A DNA stretch of 64,000 bases. Source: Volvox africanus. Lineage: Eukaryota > Chlorophyta > Chlorophyceae > Chlamydomonadales > Volvocaceae. Positions 38,556 through 51,268 of this stretch are shown here, piece after piece. The DNA is taken from the NCBI GenBank assembly GCA_030268105.1, contig BSDZ01000008.1, forward strand, positions 310,001 to 374,000, read 5' to 3'. The notes beneath the pieces are model-generated. The model worked only from the letters and a program-made list of their open reading frames with translations, ran no database searches and was not told the origin of the DNA. The translations under genes were made by a program, and so were the position numbers. Position 1 is the first letter of the stretch. Each line of letters opens with the position of its first letter.

Positions 38556-39562
38556 TCTCCAGCATGTTCCGCGGGGAATTTGCATTGATTGAGAATATGC
38601 GGGAAGTGCAAGGTCCTAATCTTATAGGTCCAGCGCGTGTATGGACTGGACTGAAGGGGGGTGGGTGTGCAAACTGTATCATGAGGGGACTTGCGATTTT
38701 TAGAGGCATTGTAATATTTGTGAGCAGGTAGTACGTCGTAGCCATGCAGGTTTCGTGTGCAGGTGTATTCACAAAGGTAAAGATGTTAAACGGAATTTAA
38801 GAACCCAGCACCGAGCACTAAAAGCCGGCCGCGCCAAGCTCAGCTGGGCCAGGAGCTGAGGATTACCGGTTCATACTGGTTCGGGAGGCCCAGCAGGTGG
38901 ATCCGTGGGGCTATGCGGGCTGGAATACAATCGTCGGTCTTTTCTTATGTATGGTTTAGGAGATGTATGGAAACTGAGTCGTGTGTTGACAGGTGTGTTA
39001 ACGCTTCGCACGTAACGGTGGTCTAGCAGTCCTTTTCGCCCTCCTGCTCCACGATCTGGTATCATCAAGGGCAGCTCCTGTGGCCACATAAAAGAACGTA
39101 AATTAATGTAGTTTCCGGATGCAATAGGGGTCAGCTACCGGATTTACAACCCGAGATTAAACCACTACATTTCAGTAAAGAATCAAGTCCGTACGTTCAT
39201 GGTCAAAGCCTATAGACGCCGAGGCTTTAGGTCAAACTGCAACCAAGGCCTTAAGTGACCACCGTCTCGTGACATTTCCTAACGATGTGATGCACGGCTT
39301 GATGACTCGAACCTGGGCATTTCCACGGACGTGACAACAGCCCGAACAGCAGGTGGTGTTTACTTCTTCCGCCAGCAAGGCGCAAATCAAAGCCAAATCA
39401 CCCATTCCAATTTCTGCCGCCAAAACGCAACTCCGAACGGGACCGCAACCTAGGGATGCACTCTCCCGACTCTTGCTGCTTAAGCTTTCATCCTAAGCGC
39501 TAGGCGCCTTCCAAAGACAATGCCTACTGAAACGACCTCCTCATCTACCAGTTGACTTTTGA
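38556..39562. other. Convergent intergenic region (3' ends of COX11 and BI-1)
   Basis: No gene seen. TGTAA for COX11 is at 38710-38714. The only TGTAA found for BI-1 is at 39148-39144, more than 400 nt past its stop, so its true poly(A) site is unclear. Confidence 0.5.
38710..38714 (+). terminator. TGTAA poly(A) signal of COX11
   Basis: 155 nt past the COX11 stop codon on the same strand. Confidence 0.45.
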
Positions 39563-41567
39563 CTAGTCGCGCTTCCTTCTATTCCGAGACTCGTTCTGTC
39601 GCCGCTCCCGGTCAGCGTTCTTCTTTAGCTGGATAACGAGTATCCGCACGAAGATCGCCAGGATGTCGACCAGCAGGTCCAGCGCAGAGCGGACAGGGTC
39701 CATGTACCCGGCGGCAGCCTTTTCCACAATCAACTGCGGAAGGCAGCGGTCAGGAAAGTGAGTGCAACACAGTCAGCAACCACAATGACCGTAATGTTTA
39801 GGAGGTGAGCCTTGAGGAACCATTGAACTACAGCACGACACGTCATAAGCGTCCAGTATACCTCAGCTTAACTATTCAGCCATTTCATTTAAGTTCCCTC
39901 ACAAGTAACGCCGAGCCCAAGCCAAATAATATAGTTCCTTTCGTGGGTTTACAGAAGTCCTGACGCTGGACCGCGCTCCACCCTTAACCTTAAGTCGTGC
40001 CTGCACCACACCACACCTTGGCCACACATAATGTTGAGCGAAAACTCGATGCATGTAACTGTTCCCTAAAAAAGGTTTACAACATCTCCTGTTTTGAAAA
40101 CTGTACAACCCGGAAACCCCCTATCCACAATTACCACATCGGTCCATGCCTTTAAGGTTGTATCTCTTATCGTCATGCTACATATTTGTAGCATGAAAGC
40201 CTTTTGCCAGCTTTCCATGTGGCTTTTTATTGGCTTTGCCAAGATCTTCCCTAATAGTTCTCAAAAGCTACGCTATACCGCACACGCACCTGTGTGTCTA
40301 GCAGGACATATACAGCGAAGATGAGAAGGCCCAAGTATATCTCCGCCTGAAATGACACAGTGCGGATGCCGAGCAGCCAGGAGCTGAGGCGAAGAACACC
40401 AAGACCCATCACCGCTGAGGCCAGCCAGCCGCCCAAAAACAGAAAACTCCGTCGCGCGGACATGAGGGCTGCCAAAGTGAAGCTCACAAACACAGCCACA
40501 GTGCCCAGGAAAGCGGTAAGCACGATGCTGTTTGGAAGGTTTGCGGAGGAAGGCAGGGTCGCGTAAATTCGGAAGTTCATATTCGGGGTTTTAAGCTTCC
40601 TGAGAGGATGTGAAAAACGTCATGGCTTCTGCTGTGGAAAAACACTGACAGCGTATGCACGTGCATGCATGTGAAGGGAATTGCTGAACCATAAAAAATG
40701 TCAGAAAGGCCTGCCGTGAATCTTACTTTAGTTAAGAATGGCAAGGCAGGAATTGGAGCATTTTTCATGATTCTGCATATTGCCGGACTGCGACATAGCA
40801 GAGGTGTCGTGTGGAAGCAATACTATTTCGCAGGCTTCATGCATCAACATACCCGTCTTGCCAGCTAAGAAACAAGGAATTGCGGCATGGAACATTCCAA
40901 GGACGCACAGGATTCTTGCACTCCCATATAGCATGACATTTAACCTGGACTGGGAGACCTTGGGAATTCCTCACCTGGGGTCAACGCCCAAGCCCAGGCC
41001 GACCAGCTTCCCCAGCGCAGCGCCTTGGCAGAAGCTAAAGCCCGCCAGCATCGCATAGCGCTTGTTCTGCAATACAAGACCGGTGCAGATCGTAGGTATG
41101 GTGTTACATACACACACATACAGTGCATACAATCCACAGGCACTTGGGAGTGCCCCATGGGTGTGCAGTAATTGGGCAGGCTCGTGCACGCACAAACAAA
41201 GTGCAAAACAACGCATCAGCGAGGTATAAATTCAGATTACCAGGGTGCCTGGGAAACTTGGCGTAAGAGTGAGGCCCAACAAGCATCCGATGGCAGTCAC
41301 GTAAGTTAGGAAACCTGCGATGTTGAAGTGAATATCTGCCAAACATCCAAGGGCCGATATCGCTAATGCAACTCCTAGCGTTGCATAGACTCGCTGCAGA
41401 TGCTTCTGGACTGGCCGGGCCCTGCACAGGTGGAAACCTTGTAAATACGGGCAGCGCATGCGGCGCTGCTACAACGACCACATCACTCACAAGTGACCGA
41501 ACTTAAAGAAACTTTCAAGGGTTACACCTTCCCAACGGCGTCCGATGAGACGTTCCAAAGCGTCCAT
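39563..41567 (-). CDS. BAX inhibitor-1 (TMBIM6-type) ER membrane protein
   Basis: Five exons join in phase: 41567-41491, 41421-41241, 41066-40975, 40527-40290, 39733-39563, giving 252 residues. Successive hydrophobic segments fit the 6-7 membrane helices of the family: VYATLGVALAISALGCL, FLTYVTAIGCLLGLTL, FCQGAALGKLVGLGLG, then DPS followed by IVLTAFLGTVAVFVSFTLAA with RRSFLFLGG, and IYLGLLIFAVYVLLDTQ. The DPS/IVTAF junction and LLDTQ are typical of plant and animal BI-1. The C-terminus (KKNADRERRQNESRNRRKRD) is charged as in the family. BI-1 proteins sit in the ER membrane, modulate calcium leak and ER stress, and restrain cell death. The calcium and cell-death roles are from family knowledge only. 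Confidence 0.94.
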
Positions 41568-41976
41568 GGTGCCCCGTCTTCTAACACCAATGAAGTTATA
41601 TTTCTTTAATGCTATTGTGAGTACTGATTAAATCTACCCATCACAGGATGTATACAATCTGATGGTAAAGGAGCCCAGAAACGGTACGGCTGTACGGGCT
41701 CATAGAAGGTGCTGTCCTGTCCCCAAATCTTCCACGCCATGCCGAGAGCACGCCTACAATCCCTATTATTTCCAAGTCCCTTGCGTTTGAAGTGTTCAAG
41801 CTTTACTTTTGTAAAAATTAGGAACTCAAGAAGGCAGTCTCGCGCACATTCACTTTCAAGCAAGAAATCCATCTTCCAATTCATACTAACGAATACAAAC
41901 TCGGACTGCATACGGCCGCACGCGAGGGTCAGAGCGGGTAGACAACGGCTCAGCTTAGGATTAGGGGTTGGCGAAA
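41568..41976. promoter_or_regulatory. Compact divergent promoter, BI-1 (-) / Elongin C (+)
   Basis: Only 409 bp separate the two start codons, so 5' UTRs and both promoters must share this space. No distinct TATA box or named operator could be assigned by eye. Confidence 0.55.
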
Positions 41977-42695
41977 ATGCCCAAGCAGACAGTAAAGCTT
42001 GTATCAGCTGAGGGCTATGAGTTTATCGTAGATTACAAGGCCGCGTGTGTCTCCAATACCATCCGAAACATGCTCAGCTCACAAGGTGCGAGACGAGTGA
42101 ACAATTTTATCCACGTGTTGCACATTTCTGAGCAAGCTTGGAATTTTTCAGGGAGCTTTACGGAGACAGAGCTGGGAGAGGTCAAGTTTCCCGAAATCTC
42201 CACACCCATTCTGGAGAAAGTCTGTCAATACTTCTATTATAAGCTCCGCTATCAGAACTCGTACGTCGTATGTTGTGGAAGCTTCTTGGGGAAGGGATTG
42301 ATAATAACAGTGTGTTCGACCCCATAGGGGTTATGGCTTTATGCCTGGAACGTGTAGGGTATTACAACTGCACCCTCTGTCAAAGCTCATCTGGGCAAAG
42401 TGTTTTGGTCCATGGTACTATTCAACACGAAGAATTAATAAGGGTTTAGGAAGAGATGCCGGCGAGCTGGGTACTAGTTATATGAGCAAGGAACCTAAGG
42501 CTTCATTGGAACCTAAGGATTCCTTCTAGGTATACCCTCTCCACCTGCTAGCTCAAGTGTGGTCTTAAAATCTATCTGGGGTTATGCGCGTTGCAACTGA
42601 TTGACCGCAGGACAACTAAGAACATACCCGAGTTTAAGGTGGCACCGGAGATTGCGTTGGAGCTTCTTATGGCAGCAAACTTTTTGGATACGTGA
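41977..42695 (+). CDS. ELC: Elongin C (SKP1-fold adaptor)
   Basis: Three exons join in phase: 41977-42085, 42152-42260, 42611-42695, giving 100 residues. The whole protein is the SKP1/BTB-POZ fold: [16 protein letters not shown], then [27 protein letters not shown], and the final [20 protein letters not shown]. It closely follows the animal and plant family end to end, with the usual omission of the short N-terminal extension. Elongin C pairs with Elongin B and a BC-box protein in cullin-based ubiquitin ligases and in the Elongin transcription factor. Elongin B and cullin genes are not in this window. The start is the ATG directly before PKQ. Confidence 0.96.
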
Positions 42696-44138
42696 TCCTG
42701 ATCGTAATGATTGCTTGGGCTTCACGACGTTTCGGCAACGGGTTTGCAGGTTTGTAGGTAGGGGAGCTTCAGGCACCCTCGGCGCCTTCTGGGATGTATG
42801 AAATGCCGCGGCTTGGGTATCATATTGATACTATGTGAAGGTGTGGTTCCTGCATTCATAAACATAACAATCGCAAGATCTGAGCTTGCTGGAGACTGAG
42901 GCTACAATCATGGATCCAGAGGCGTTAATTTGTACGTACCTGGTTCCTACCTTGCAGAAGAGATTTTGGGCGTGTTTTGTTCATAACATATAAGTCGGTG
43001 GTTACCTTTGTGATGTAGGCCCTGACATGTCGCTTGGGCACATTAAAGCGTTCATGGGGACGTTATTACAAGGACACAACTATTACGGGCTAGGAAATCC
43101 AGCGTAATGACGTTGACGCATGAGCGTAGCCTGGAAAGTAACGCGTGACAGCGACCGAGTCCCAACTTCCGACAAAGCGTTTCAGGATAATTGGATAAAT
43201 GTGTTGTACGATCGGTGATCAATGCGGCTGGCATGATAACGACATTTTCCGGTCAACATATCCTGGCGTTAGCCCGCCAGCTGCCCACCAAACTTAGTCT
43301 ATAGGTAGGATTTCTCATCGTGGCGCCGAGCTTCCAGGTTCGTACTTGTGAACTCATGAGAACCATACGCCTCCAGTGCAATTGAGATCGACGGCGAGGG
43401 GGCTATTGGAATCGGCCACATCTCGTTTAGTAAAGCGGGAACGGTTAGGCTGCGCATACATGGGCCTTCATGGCTTGGCGGGGAGTCTCACGGCCCCGAG
43501 GAAATATCTGGGTCCCCCTGGGGTGGTTGTTGGGTAGCGCAGCAACGAAAAATTCCTTCACGGGTCACGTGAGATAGGCTGTTGCGCTGCACACCAACTG
43601 TCATCAAACAACGAAGGATCGTTTCCCGCGCAAAGTAGCAAACAAGCAGAGGGCAAGAAACCGCCAAAGGTATTTGTGACAATAATAGCCCTACAAGGTT
43701 TCCTATGCCGCGTCGGATGAGGCGAGAGCGCCGTTTTCTCTAGGGCCACAGGAACCCTGCAGTTTCCGCCGCCTGAAGCACAAACCTCATATGTTTAGGT
43801 TTACAGATCTCTGAAAAAATGTGCAAAGCAAAAGCGGAGCACGTGAGGGCCAAGTTTTTGATGTATCAAGGCCTGGAATGCTCTCAGACATCATACACGA
43901 ATTTGCGTAGACGCCGGCAACATGTGAACTCGTTTTCTTAATTTCTTGGCAAGGTGCTCGCAATGACCGAGGACAACGTCGCAACGACCTTGTACGGTTT
44001 GCAGAAGTCGCCTCATCCCGACATAAGTATCTGGCATTTCGGCATATTTTACTTGACAAGGTGATTTCACTGAACCAGTCAGCAAACTAGAGCATTACAA
44101 GCTCACATCGAGCTCGAAACCCCGAACACGTGCCGAAA
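42696..44138. other. Intergenic between Elongin C and the ACT-domain gene
   Basis: 1.4 kb with no open frame worth calling on either strand. It should hold the Elongin C 3' UTR and the ACT-gene promoter. No TGTAA was found soon after Elongin C. Confidence 0.5.
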
Positions 44139-45752
44139 ATGTCTCACAGTCTTGCTACTCATTCCGTCGTGCGCTCTTGCGTTACACCCGGTGTCAATGC
44201 TTGCTTTATTATTCGACCATTGACTCTTTCAATTCGCAGGCCGGTCCTGAACAGGTGAGTCAAAGGGGATCGGAGCCGTGTCTCCTCGGCGGCCGCGTAG
44301 TTAACCTTTTTGACTGGCTTTACACAGGTCTGCACGCTTGTCAACTACTGGCGTGACGAGCGGAACTAGGCGAGCCATGATGTGCAGGTACGCTGTGGTT
44401 ACTGGTGTCAGGGCTATTTCAGTCGGCTTTCGGGGCTGACCATCCTGATTCTGCAGGGCCTCGAGTGGTACCACGATGGCAGGACCCGTGCCAACGGTAA
44501 AGATTGACAACATCCGGGATCCCTTTGCCACAGTGCTGACTGTGGAGTATGGGGAGAAGACCGGAGAGCTGCTGGATGCTGTAAGCAATCCACTCTGGAG
44601 TATCTTCTTAACCTTTGAAACCCATTCTTCTGATCTTTTGTTTTTTATTATGTACGTGCTGCAGATTACTGCGCTGAAGAATCTTGGGTTGAATATTCGG
44701 CGAGCAAAGGTCGACACCGCCGGGACAACCTTTTTCATTACTGATGCAGACACCAGCGAAAAGATTGTCAAATCAGCGCGACTGGAAGATATTCGCATGA
44801 CCATACTCAACAGCCTTGTAGCAAAGTTCCCGGTGAGTGTGCCGTGGTGCCGAAAGTACCGTGGGTCGGGGAGTCAGGTTCCTGAAATGACTTCGGGATT
44901 ACAGTATAGAGGGTGGAAATGCGATGAGTACTAAGGCTAGGTCAGCACAGGAAGAATTGTCGGTGCGACCTTGTTGGTATGCGAGGCGTGATTCGATTTG
45001 CAGTCATCTTGGGGTTGCATTTCTGTCTAGGTTTGACTGGTATATGTGCTTCTCCTGTATACAAACTGCAAGAGGTATGTATAATTCGTCTGCATTCTAC
45101 GATGCGGCCTTCGAGGATTTGGAGCAATGAAAGGCTGATGACTGCTTCGGACCTGCCGGTCACCTGAACCTATAGGAGGTGGGCGAGGCGCTTTCTTTGG
45201 GTAAATCGAGTGAAATTGACACGAACAAGATTCTTGGCACTCGACGCCGAGTGGTGCAGACCACTATTGACATCGTGGAGGCGTCCAATGGGTCGTGCTC
45301 CGTCCTCAAGATCGTCACCCAGGACCGGCCAGGGCTGCTGGTGAGACTTGTGGTGCGCGCAAAGTACGGTATCTCAATGTTATGCTGGCTGTTACCACGT
45401 GCATCTGCGCATTCAAGATGCATGACATATCAATTGGGGTAACGTTAACCGCGGCCCAATATGCTTCGTGCAATTCGCCCAATCTTAGAGCTCTGTGCGA
45501 CGGGCGGCAATTTATGATTGTCATGCGCCTGCACGGCCTGGATTTGCGCAGGTGGACATTGTCCGCGTACTTAAGGACATCAACCTCAATGTCGTGTCGG
45601 CGGAGATTGACACTGACGGGAAACTAGCCAAAGATGAATTCTTTATTACCTACCACGGTGAGCCGCTGACGGCGCCCATGGTTACGCTGGTCACGAACTC
45701 TCTTCAGTACTACCTGAGCATTGCGGAGATCGCAAAGGAAGAGTCGTACTAA
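44139..45752 (+). CDS. Chloroplast ACT-domain repeat protein, ACR11/12-like
   Basis: Six exons join in phase: 44139-44254, 44328-44387, 44457-44580, 44665-44832, 45176-45340, 45552-45752, giving 277 residues. Residues 1-70 are Ser/Thr/Arg-rich with almost no acids, a likely chloroplast transit peptide. ACT domain 1 (about 85-140): ATVLTVEYGEKTGELLDAI, LGLNIRRAKVDT, FFITDADT. ACT domain 2 (about 195-250): CSVLKIVTQDRPGLLVDI, INLNVVSAEIDTDG, DEFFITYHG. This short two-ACT layout fits plant ACR11/ACR12, which in Arabidopsis is linked to glutamine synthetase regulation in the chloroplast; the longer four-ACT ACR proteins differ. The ligand is not evident from sequence. Exon 3 begins MAGPVPTVKIDN, which alone would give a leaderless form. 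Confidence 0.9.
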
Positions 45753-46882
45753 AAGTATCAGCTCTGGTTTTCAGCCGGTGTCCACTGCATGATTGGGTAC
45801 TGCCGAGCGTCTTCATGTGCCGTGGCCTATGCTTTGTATGTGGAGGACGAGGAAGGTTTCGTGGCGCGTGTAGTGCAGAGTGTGTGGTGTCCATGGTGTT
45901 ACTTGCACTTAAGTAGGCTGCTCTGGTTCACGGATGGTTATTACGTGCAAAGCTGGATGAATTGACGGATGAGTTCATCTGGTTTGGCGTTCCTTGTTGC
46001 AGGGCGTTGGACCCCAGGGCATATGCGTATCAGTCTGCGGGATAGGTTTGATGTGCAAGTAACTTCTGAGGAGTTATTTAAAATGTTCAGTGTGCGGCTT
46101 TCACATAGCTTTGTCACGTGGAACATGTCAATGGCAAGAGGAACAGTACTCTGTTCTCATAGCAGGGAGCTGAAGCCGATTCGTTGACACTGATGTGGCG
46201 GTTGAAGGTCAAGAGGCTGAAGTCACCAGGACGCTGTGACCAGTGCGTACGAGTCCTGAAGATTGAATTTCTCCCGTAATGTGAAAACAGTTACGTGTAG
46301 GGGAGAAGGAAATGTGTGCTGGTCCACATGTGGTATGGGGCAGGTAGCTCGGGATCGTCATCAGTCCGTACTGGCAGGGGGGATTGTCAAGTGTCATGTA
46401 TTTTTTTGAGTGCCGTAGGGCTTCCAGCGTGGTGCACATAGCTTTGTGTTGTCCTTAACTATTCATATTTTGGTTTGCGAGGTTAAAAACTATTGTTTCA
46501 TGGGATATATTTGGTATGGTTATACTTGGAGCACGTGATGGACGTGATGTTGACTGACTTTTCGCAAGCTCAACTGCATGCCAAACCACCTGTGTACTCG
46601 AACCACGAATTGTATTCGTGTACAAAGATTGTTTATTCCGCCTACTCGAAAGTTCTGCGCCGTAATGAACGGTTTCGTAATGCAATATTCCTCTGCATTG
46701 CCAGACGTCGTGCCATGTACACATGCACAAAGACTCTCTTTCACCGTCTACGACAACACGCTACATTGGCTTGAAAATTTATCCGAGGTAATATTCACAT
46801 TACACCAGAAATATCCGGCAGAGCGTATCGTACCCCAGCGCCTGGCAGCGGTGAAATTTTGTGCAAAGCACTTATCCAATGC
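45753..46882. other. Convergent intergenic region (ACT-domain gene / ALG11)
   Basis: No gene recognised. Short open frames on both strands lack family features. The ALG11 poly(A) signal is at 46804-46800; none was identified for the ACT-domain gene. Confidence 0.5.
46800..46804 (-). terminator. TGTAA poly(A) signal of ALG11
   Basis: Minus-strand TGTAA 79 nt past the ALG11 stop codon. Confidence 0.5.
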
Positions 46883-49800
46883 TCAGTGTGGCAAAACCGG
46901 AGCCACTGCTGCGGTGAAGTCCTGCAAGAAGCGCTCTGTAGAGTAGGATTTGGCGTGCCTCTGGGCGGCCCCGGCGATCTTGAGCCTCTCCCGCTGGTCC
47001 ATCGTGAGAACCTAATACCACGACACAACACGAGCGGAAGGTTGGTGAATGTTGGTTGGCCCCTGGAAGGTCCTCGCGATCCAAAGCCGAACAGATGCAC
47101 CCCAATTTTAGGTATGCTGCAAATCCAAGCGTCAAATAACTTCCTTCCATATCCCGTTGCTAGGCAGGTGCCCCTCACTGCCTAGCAACGGGGCACCTTC
47201 CTACCTTCCTACGTACCTATTTTTGCCGTTGGCCATAGCGCTATTCCTAGGTACCCCTCTAGCGAACAGACCCAGTCACCCACCCGTGTGATTGCGTCTG
47301 CGTACTCCTGCACTGTGATGGCCAGGAAGCCCGTCACCTGCTCACTACTGTCGTCCTCTAGCAACGGCCTTATAATATCCTGTTTGGGACCCGCTGTGGA
47401 CAGAACAAGAGTGTGAATACCATGAATTTTGAAACATAACTGGCAACCAACCGATTAGGGAATGCCGCTATGACCGGAAGCATCTCACAGGAGTGAGAAA
47501 TAAAAAATGAAAACAAAGTTGTTCACCGCCCACGTTCAGCCAGGGTCCAGGGGTGGAGCGCGCCGTATCAGTGGGCCTCTGTGAAAGACATCCAAGCAAA
47601 ATGTCTGCTACCTATTTCTTTGCGTCTCATCACCTCCTGGACGTGTCCACCGGCTCAAAAGACCGCTCACCTGACCGATGCGCGATGGGCACCACGCCAG
47701 CTGCCATATACTCCACAACACTGATCCCAAAGTGCTCGTCCGTCATTGTATGCAGGCCGCCCACTGCGCCACCCAGTTGCGCCTTGAGTTCCACAAATGG
47801 TGCGTTGACGATCTGGCGTTGGGTTGGGGAGTACAGGTAGGGCTAAATCCATAATGGACGGAACATTGCTGTGCTGTACGGTGTAATGGAAAAAGCCGGT
47901 TTGTTAGGAATACTCCACAAGGGCGTGGCAGCAAGGCAACTGACTCCACAAGGATCGCAAAGAGCAGGGCCCCGCTGGGATGAGCCCGCATCATCCCTGA
48001 AGCAGTAGCGGTGCACTTCGACGTACTTATCCCCTCATGATTCGGATGTCCTGAAGGACATTTTATATCGTACAGGAAGTGTGCCCGCAAGTCGTGGGAT
48101 GAGTTAGGAAGTGTTAAAAGCGATCTCGCAGCACCTTCAGGCTGTGAAGTGTAATAACCCCAGGACCCGTAAGATGCATCCATTACTCGCAAAGGAATTA
48201 AGCAAGCGAACCTAGCTCATAGCATTTTTTCGCCTGCTGCGCATGGCTTGTCCAACGGCCCCTTCAGTTACGGACCCCCTGCCCAGCTGCATTCTAATTT
48301 TCCCCCACCGACCCACATCCTGCGCCGATCTGCAGGCCGTCATTAACTTACCCACTCCACGCATTCCGCCAGCCCCAGATCCTCCGCATATTGTTGCAGC
48401 GCCGCCAGACGCGCCTCGTCGTCTGCGTGGCGGCATCCGCCTATGAACTTAAGCTTCGCCTCACGGACTGCTTGGCCCTGTGTTGGGAGGAACCAGTAGG
48501 CAGGATACAAAGAATATGCATATTTGCAATCAGAACTTCCACATCAGCAATACGAATTTGTTATGGGAAAGCTGCTGCAAGTGGGGCAGAACAAATCTCG
48601 AGACTAAATCCCCAGAAATTTTGACATGTCCAGACCGCCAGACATCCCTCATTCACCTCAACACAATCTCGTGAGTTTTTAACGAATGCTTGAATTCGCA
48701 CCTGTCAATCTTCTTTGCGAGGTTTATTTCTACAGTATCAACACCCGATGTTCCGCACCTGAAGCGTGGGCCCAGCGGCCCGCTTGGCCAGCGCAAACGC
48801 TTCTAGCTGTAGCCGGTGGTTCTTCTCTGGCCGAAACTGATTCACCGATACCAGGTACAGCTGCTTGAGCTTGCGGTCCAGGGGGAGCTGTAGCAGCTCG
48901 GTGGTGTCCACGGGTGGGTACACCTGCACGGCACCGGAAGAAGGGAGGGTTGAGGTGGCGAATTAAGGAAATTAATTATCAATAGGGCGTTTATGAAGCA
49001 AAACGCACGCCCACCCTTAAAGCTTCCTCAATCGCCGCACCCTTGCTAACCCCCCGAGATGCCCCGCTTCTTTCCAGCCTGCCACCCACCAGCACCGGCG
49101 CTCTCCCCAGCCACCACACGCGCTGGATGTGATCTCGGGTCCAGGACGAGTTGACGCACGTGACGGAGGTGGCACAGCCGCACAGTCCGTACCACCACGC
49201 AACGGCGTGGTAGTACAGGAGCTTGATGCTAGTTTTTACGGGAGATTCTGGCCGGGAGAGGTAGAGTCACGAACGTGACAGAAGGCGCAGGGTGATGGGG
49301 GAAAACGTGATGCTAACGCAGAGCGGCACGATTGCGCAGCCGGTTTCTTCACGGGCTGGTTAAGACAGTTGGTCGAGGTTATGGTGATGGTGATGGTGGG
49401 TTCAGGGTAGACATCTACAAGAGGAAACGTACCGGCGAACCACAGGAGCCCACGGGCCGCATATCCGGTTAATGTTTTTTGTTGAATGTTAAAACAATTC
49501 GCCGACGTGACTGCTGCAACCCTCGCACAACCAAGGACTTCCCAATCCGCGCGCGAGTCAGGTGCTTAACCGCGCAGAACACAACCGTTCTCTTATTTTC
49601 CAAGAGATTTATCGTAAGAATCAAAAGGCGCAGACAATTCCTGCTACAGCCGTACCGTTGTCTTACCCGCAATGTCCGCGTCGTTGTTGTACGTTGCTGT
49701 ACCGCGCCAAACCCGACGGAGCATGTCGGAGCTTATGGTCGGGTAGTGCACGTACGCAACAACCCGTGAACCCGCCTTCCGGGCGAACGGGTACGGAAAC

Positions 49801-51268
49801 GCCCATCCTGTAGTGTCGATATACACCTGCAGGCGGCCCCAAGGACCACCATGAAAGAACTTCCGAAAAGAACAGAAATAATAAAACCCATATCAGCGGT
49901 GAAACCCGAATCAAGAAATGAAGTGCAGGTAGGCAGCAGGTGCAGGTAGGCAGAAATGGCAGCAAGTGATATCATATGGAGCGGCAGTTACGAATGCAGG
50001 GCTTCAAGAGGGACTCTTGACCTACGGACAGTAGCCTTCAAGCTCCTTACCTCGGGTACCAGCTGCCGCAGCGCTTCGATGCCTAATACTACAGAACCCA
50101 GCGCCTGGCGCAACAGCGTGAAGCGCGGATACCGCTCCGGTAGTACAAGGTGCGTGCGGCGAAGTGGAATGACCTTGGCGGGCGGGACGGAGGCGTAAGA
50201 TGTGAGTTCAGAGAACGGATATCTGGGAGCTAGATGGCCAGGACGCGAATTGGGTAAGTGGGTTTGGGTAAAAAATGTCGGAACAGTATAAGGTGGACAC
50301 TGCGTGCTTGCCAGTCTTCTTGATGGACTAGGGGAGCTGCCCTGGGCAGAGTCAGGTCCATTGTAGCACATTCACAAAAGGAAGCCAAAATTTCTTGCGC
50401 CCTGCACACTTAATGGGAAGGTGGACGGGAGTAAACGCGAGCCTCAGTACTATCATAAAACACGGCCCAGTTATAGGGTTCTGCGTCCGCGCGTTGAGCC
50501 GGTAGAATGAGAGGTCGTATGAATGTGAGGAGAATCAAGAAGCATGCGGAAATGTCTTCTCTCCCTATCCAAGCGTCCATCCCTCCAGGGACCAGTTTTT
50601 TCGCTTCCGTTCCCGATGGACCTGAATGGGTTTTTCAATGTCGATGTTGAATCGTGACCTGGCGTCGCGGACCAGTTGCTCTGCTGTAACGCCCTCCCGT
50701 GCATAAATAGCGACCTGTACGGCGGGAATACGGGTCCTGTAAGCCAGAAGGCAGAAGTGCTGTATGGGAAAATGGCAAATGTGTTGTATGGTAAAACATA
50801 ATTGGCAGCCAAGCTAAGCGTTTGCCGGGAGAGGTGTGAGAATGCGCGTGCCGTTCTGCCATATACGTACAGAGTACCTGCGCTTTAGGGCATGCAACTT
50901 GCACAGCCTTCACGGCACACCTGCAGCAGGTTGGGATAGTTACAGGATTTAACCTGCAAAGGCTTTTATTAATTTGTCTCTGGTGCTACGTGATTGCCCA
51001 CCACAGCACACGTTCGCCCCCACCGCCCCCATCAGCGAATGGGTGGAAGAAAGCCACCACGCCCTGCGGCATTGCAGGCAATTTTATATGTCCATCGTCT
51101 TGATCATGGAGGTTGCACATAGTGAAAGCATGATTGTGTTTAGCAATATAACACCTTTCGCACTCGGGGTAGCGACCCGGCAACCACAAAAAACACGGCT
51201 GTCGCTGTAACTGTCGCCAGAAAAATTGCAAACAACGTGACAAGGATAACCATGGTCCAGGAATCCAT
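46883..51268 (-). CDS. ALG11: ALG11, GDP-mannose:Man3GlcNAc2-PP-dolichol alpha-1,2-mannosyltransferase
   Basis: Twelve exons join in phase: 51268-51155, 51063-50990, 50920-50878, 50714-50622, 50173-50051, 49826-49667, 49247-49096, 48923-48759, 48477-48352, 47812-47671, 47393-47284, 47011-46883; 476 residues. One N-terminal membrane helix ([15 protein letters not shown]) is followed by [85 protein letters not shown], and the donor-binding motif [15 protein letters not shown] of GT4 glycosyltransferases, then AGPKQDII. These are the ALG11 hallmarks in order and full length. The enzyme adds the fourth and fifth mannoses of the lipid-linked oligosaccharide on the cytosolic ER face. No part is missing. 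Confidence 0.96.
47153..47197. repeat. Nested competing hairpins in ALG11 intron 11
   Basis: A 14-bp inverted repeat (CCCGTTGCTAGGCA at 47153-47166 against 47179-47192) has a 12-nt loop. The loop begins GGTGCCCC (47167-47174), which is itself complementary to GGGGCACC at 47190-47197, so two alternative stems compete. Confidence 0.85.

Noticed and set aside
39290..39330. Minus-strand GGTTCGAGTC resembling a tRNA B box
   Set aside because: The flanking bases cannot form a T-arm stem and no cloverleaf could be drawn.
44301..44810. Minus-strand 169-codon open frame
   Set aside because: Antisense to exons 2-4 of the ACT-domain gene.
46590..46625. Second B-box-like GGTTCGAGT on the minus strand
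   Set aside because: No T-stem pairing and no A box at the right distance.
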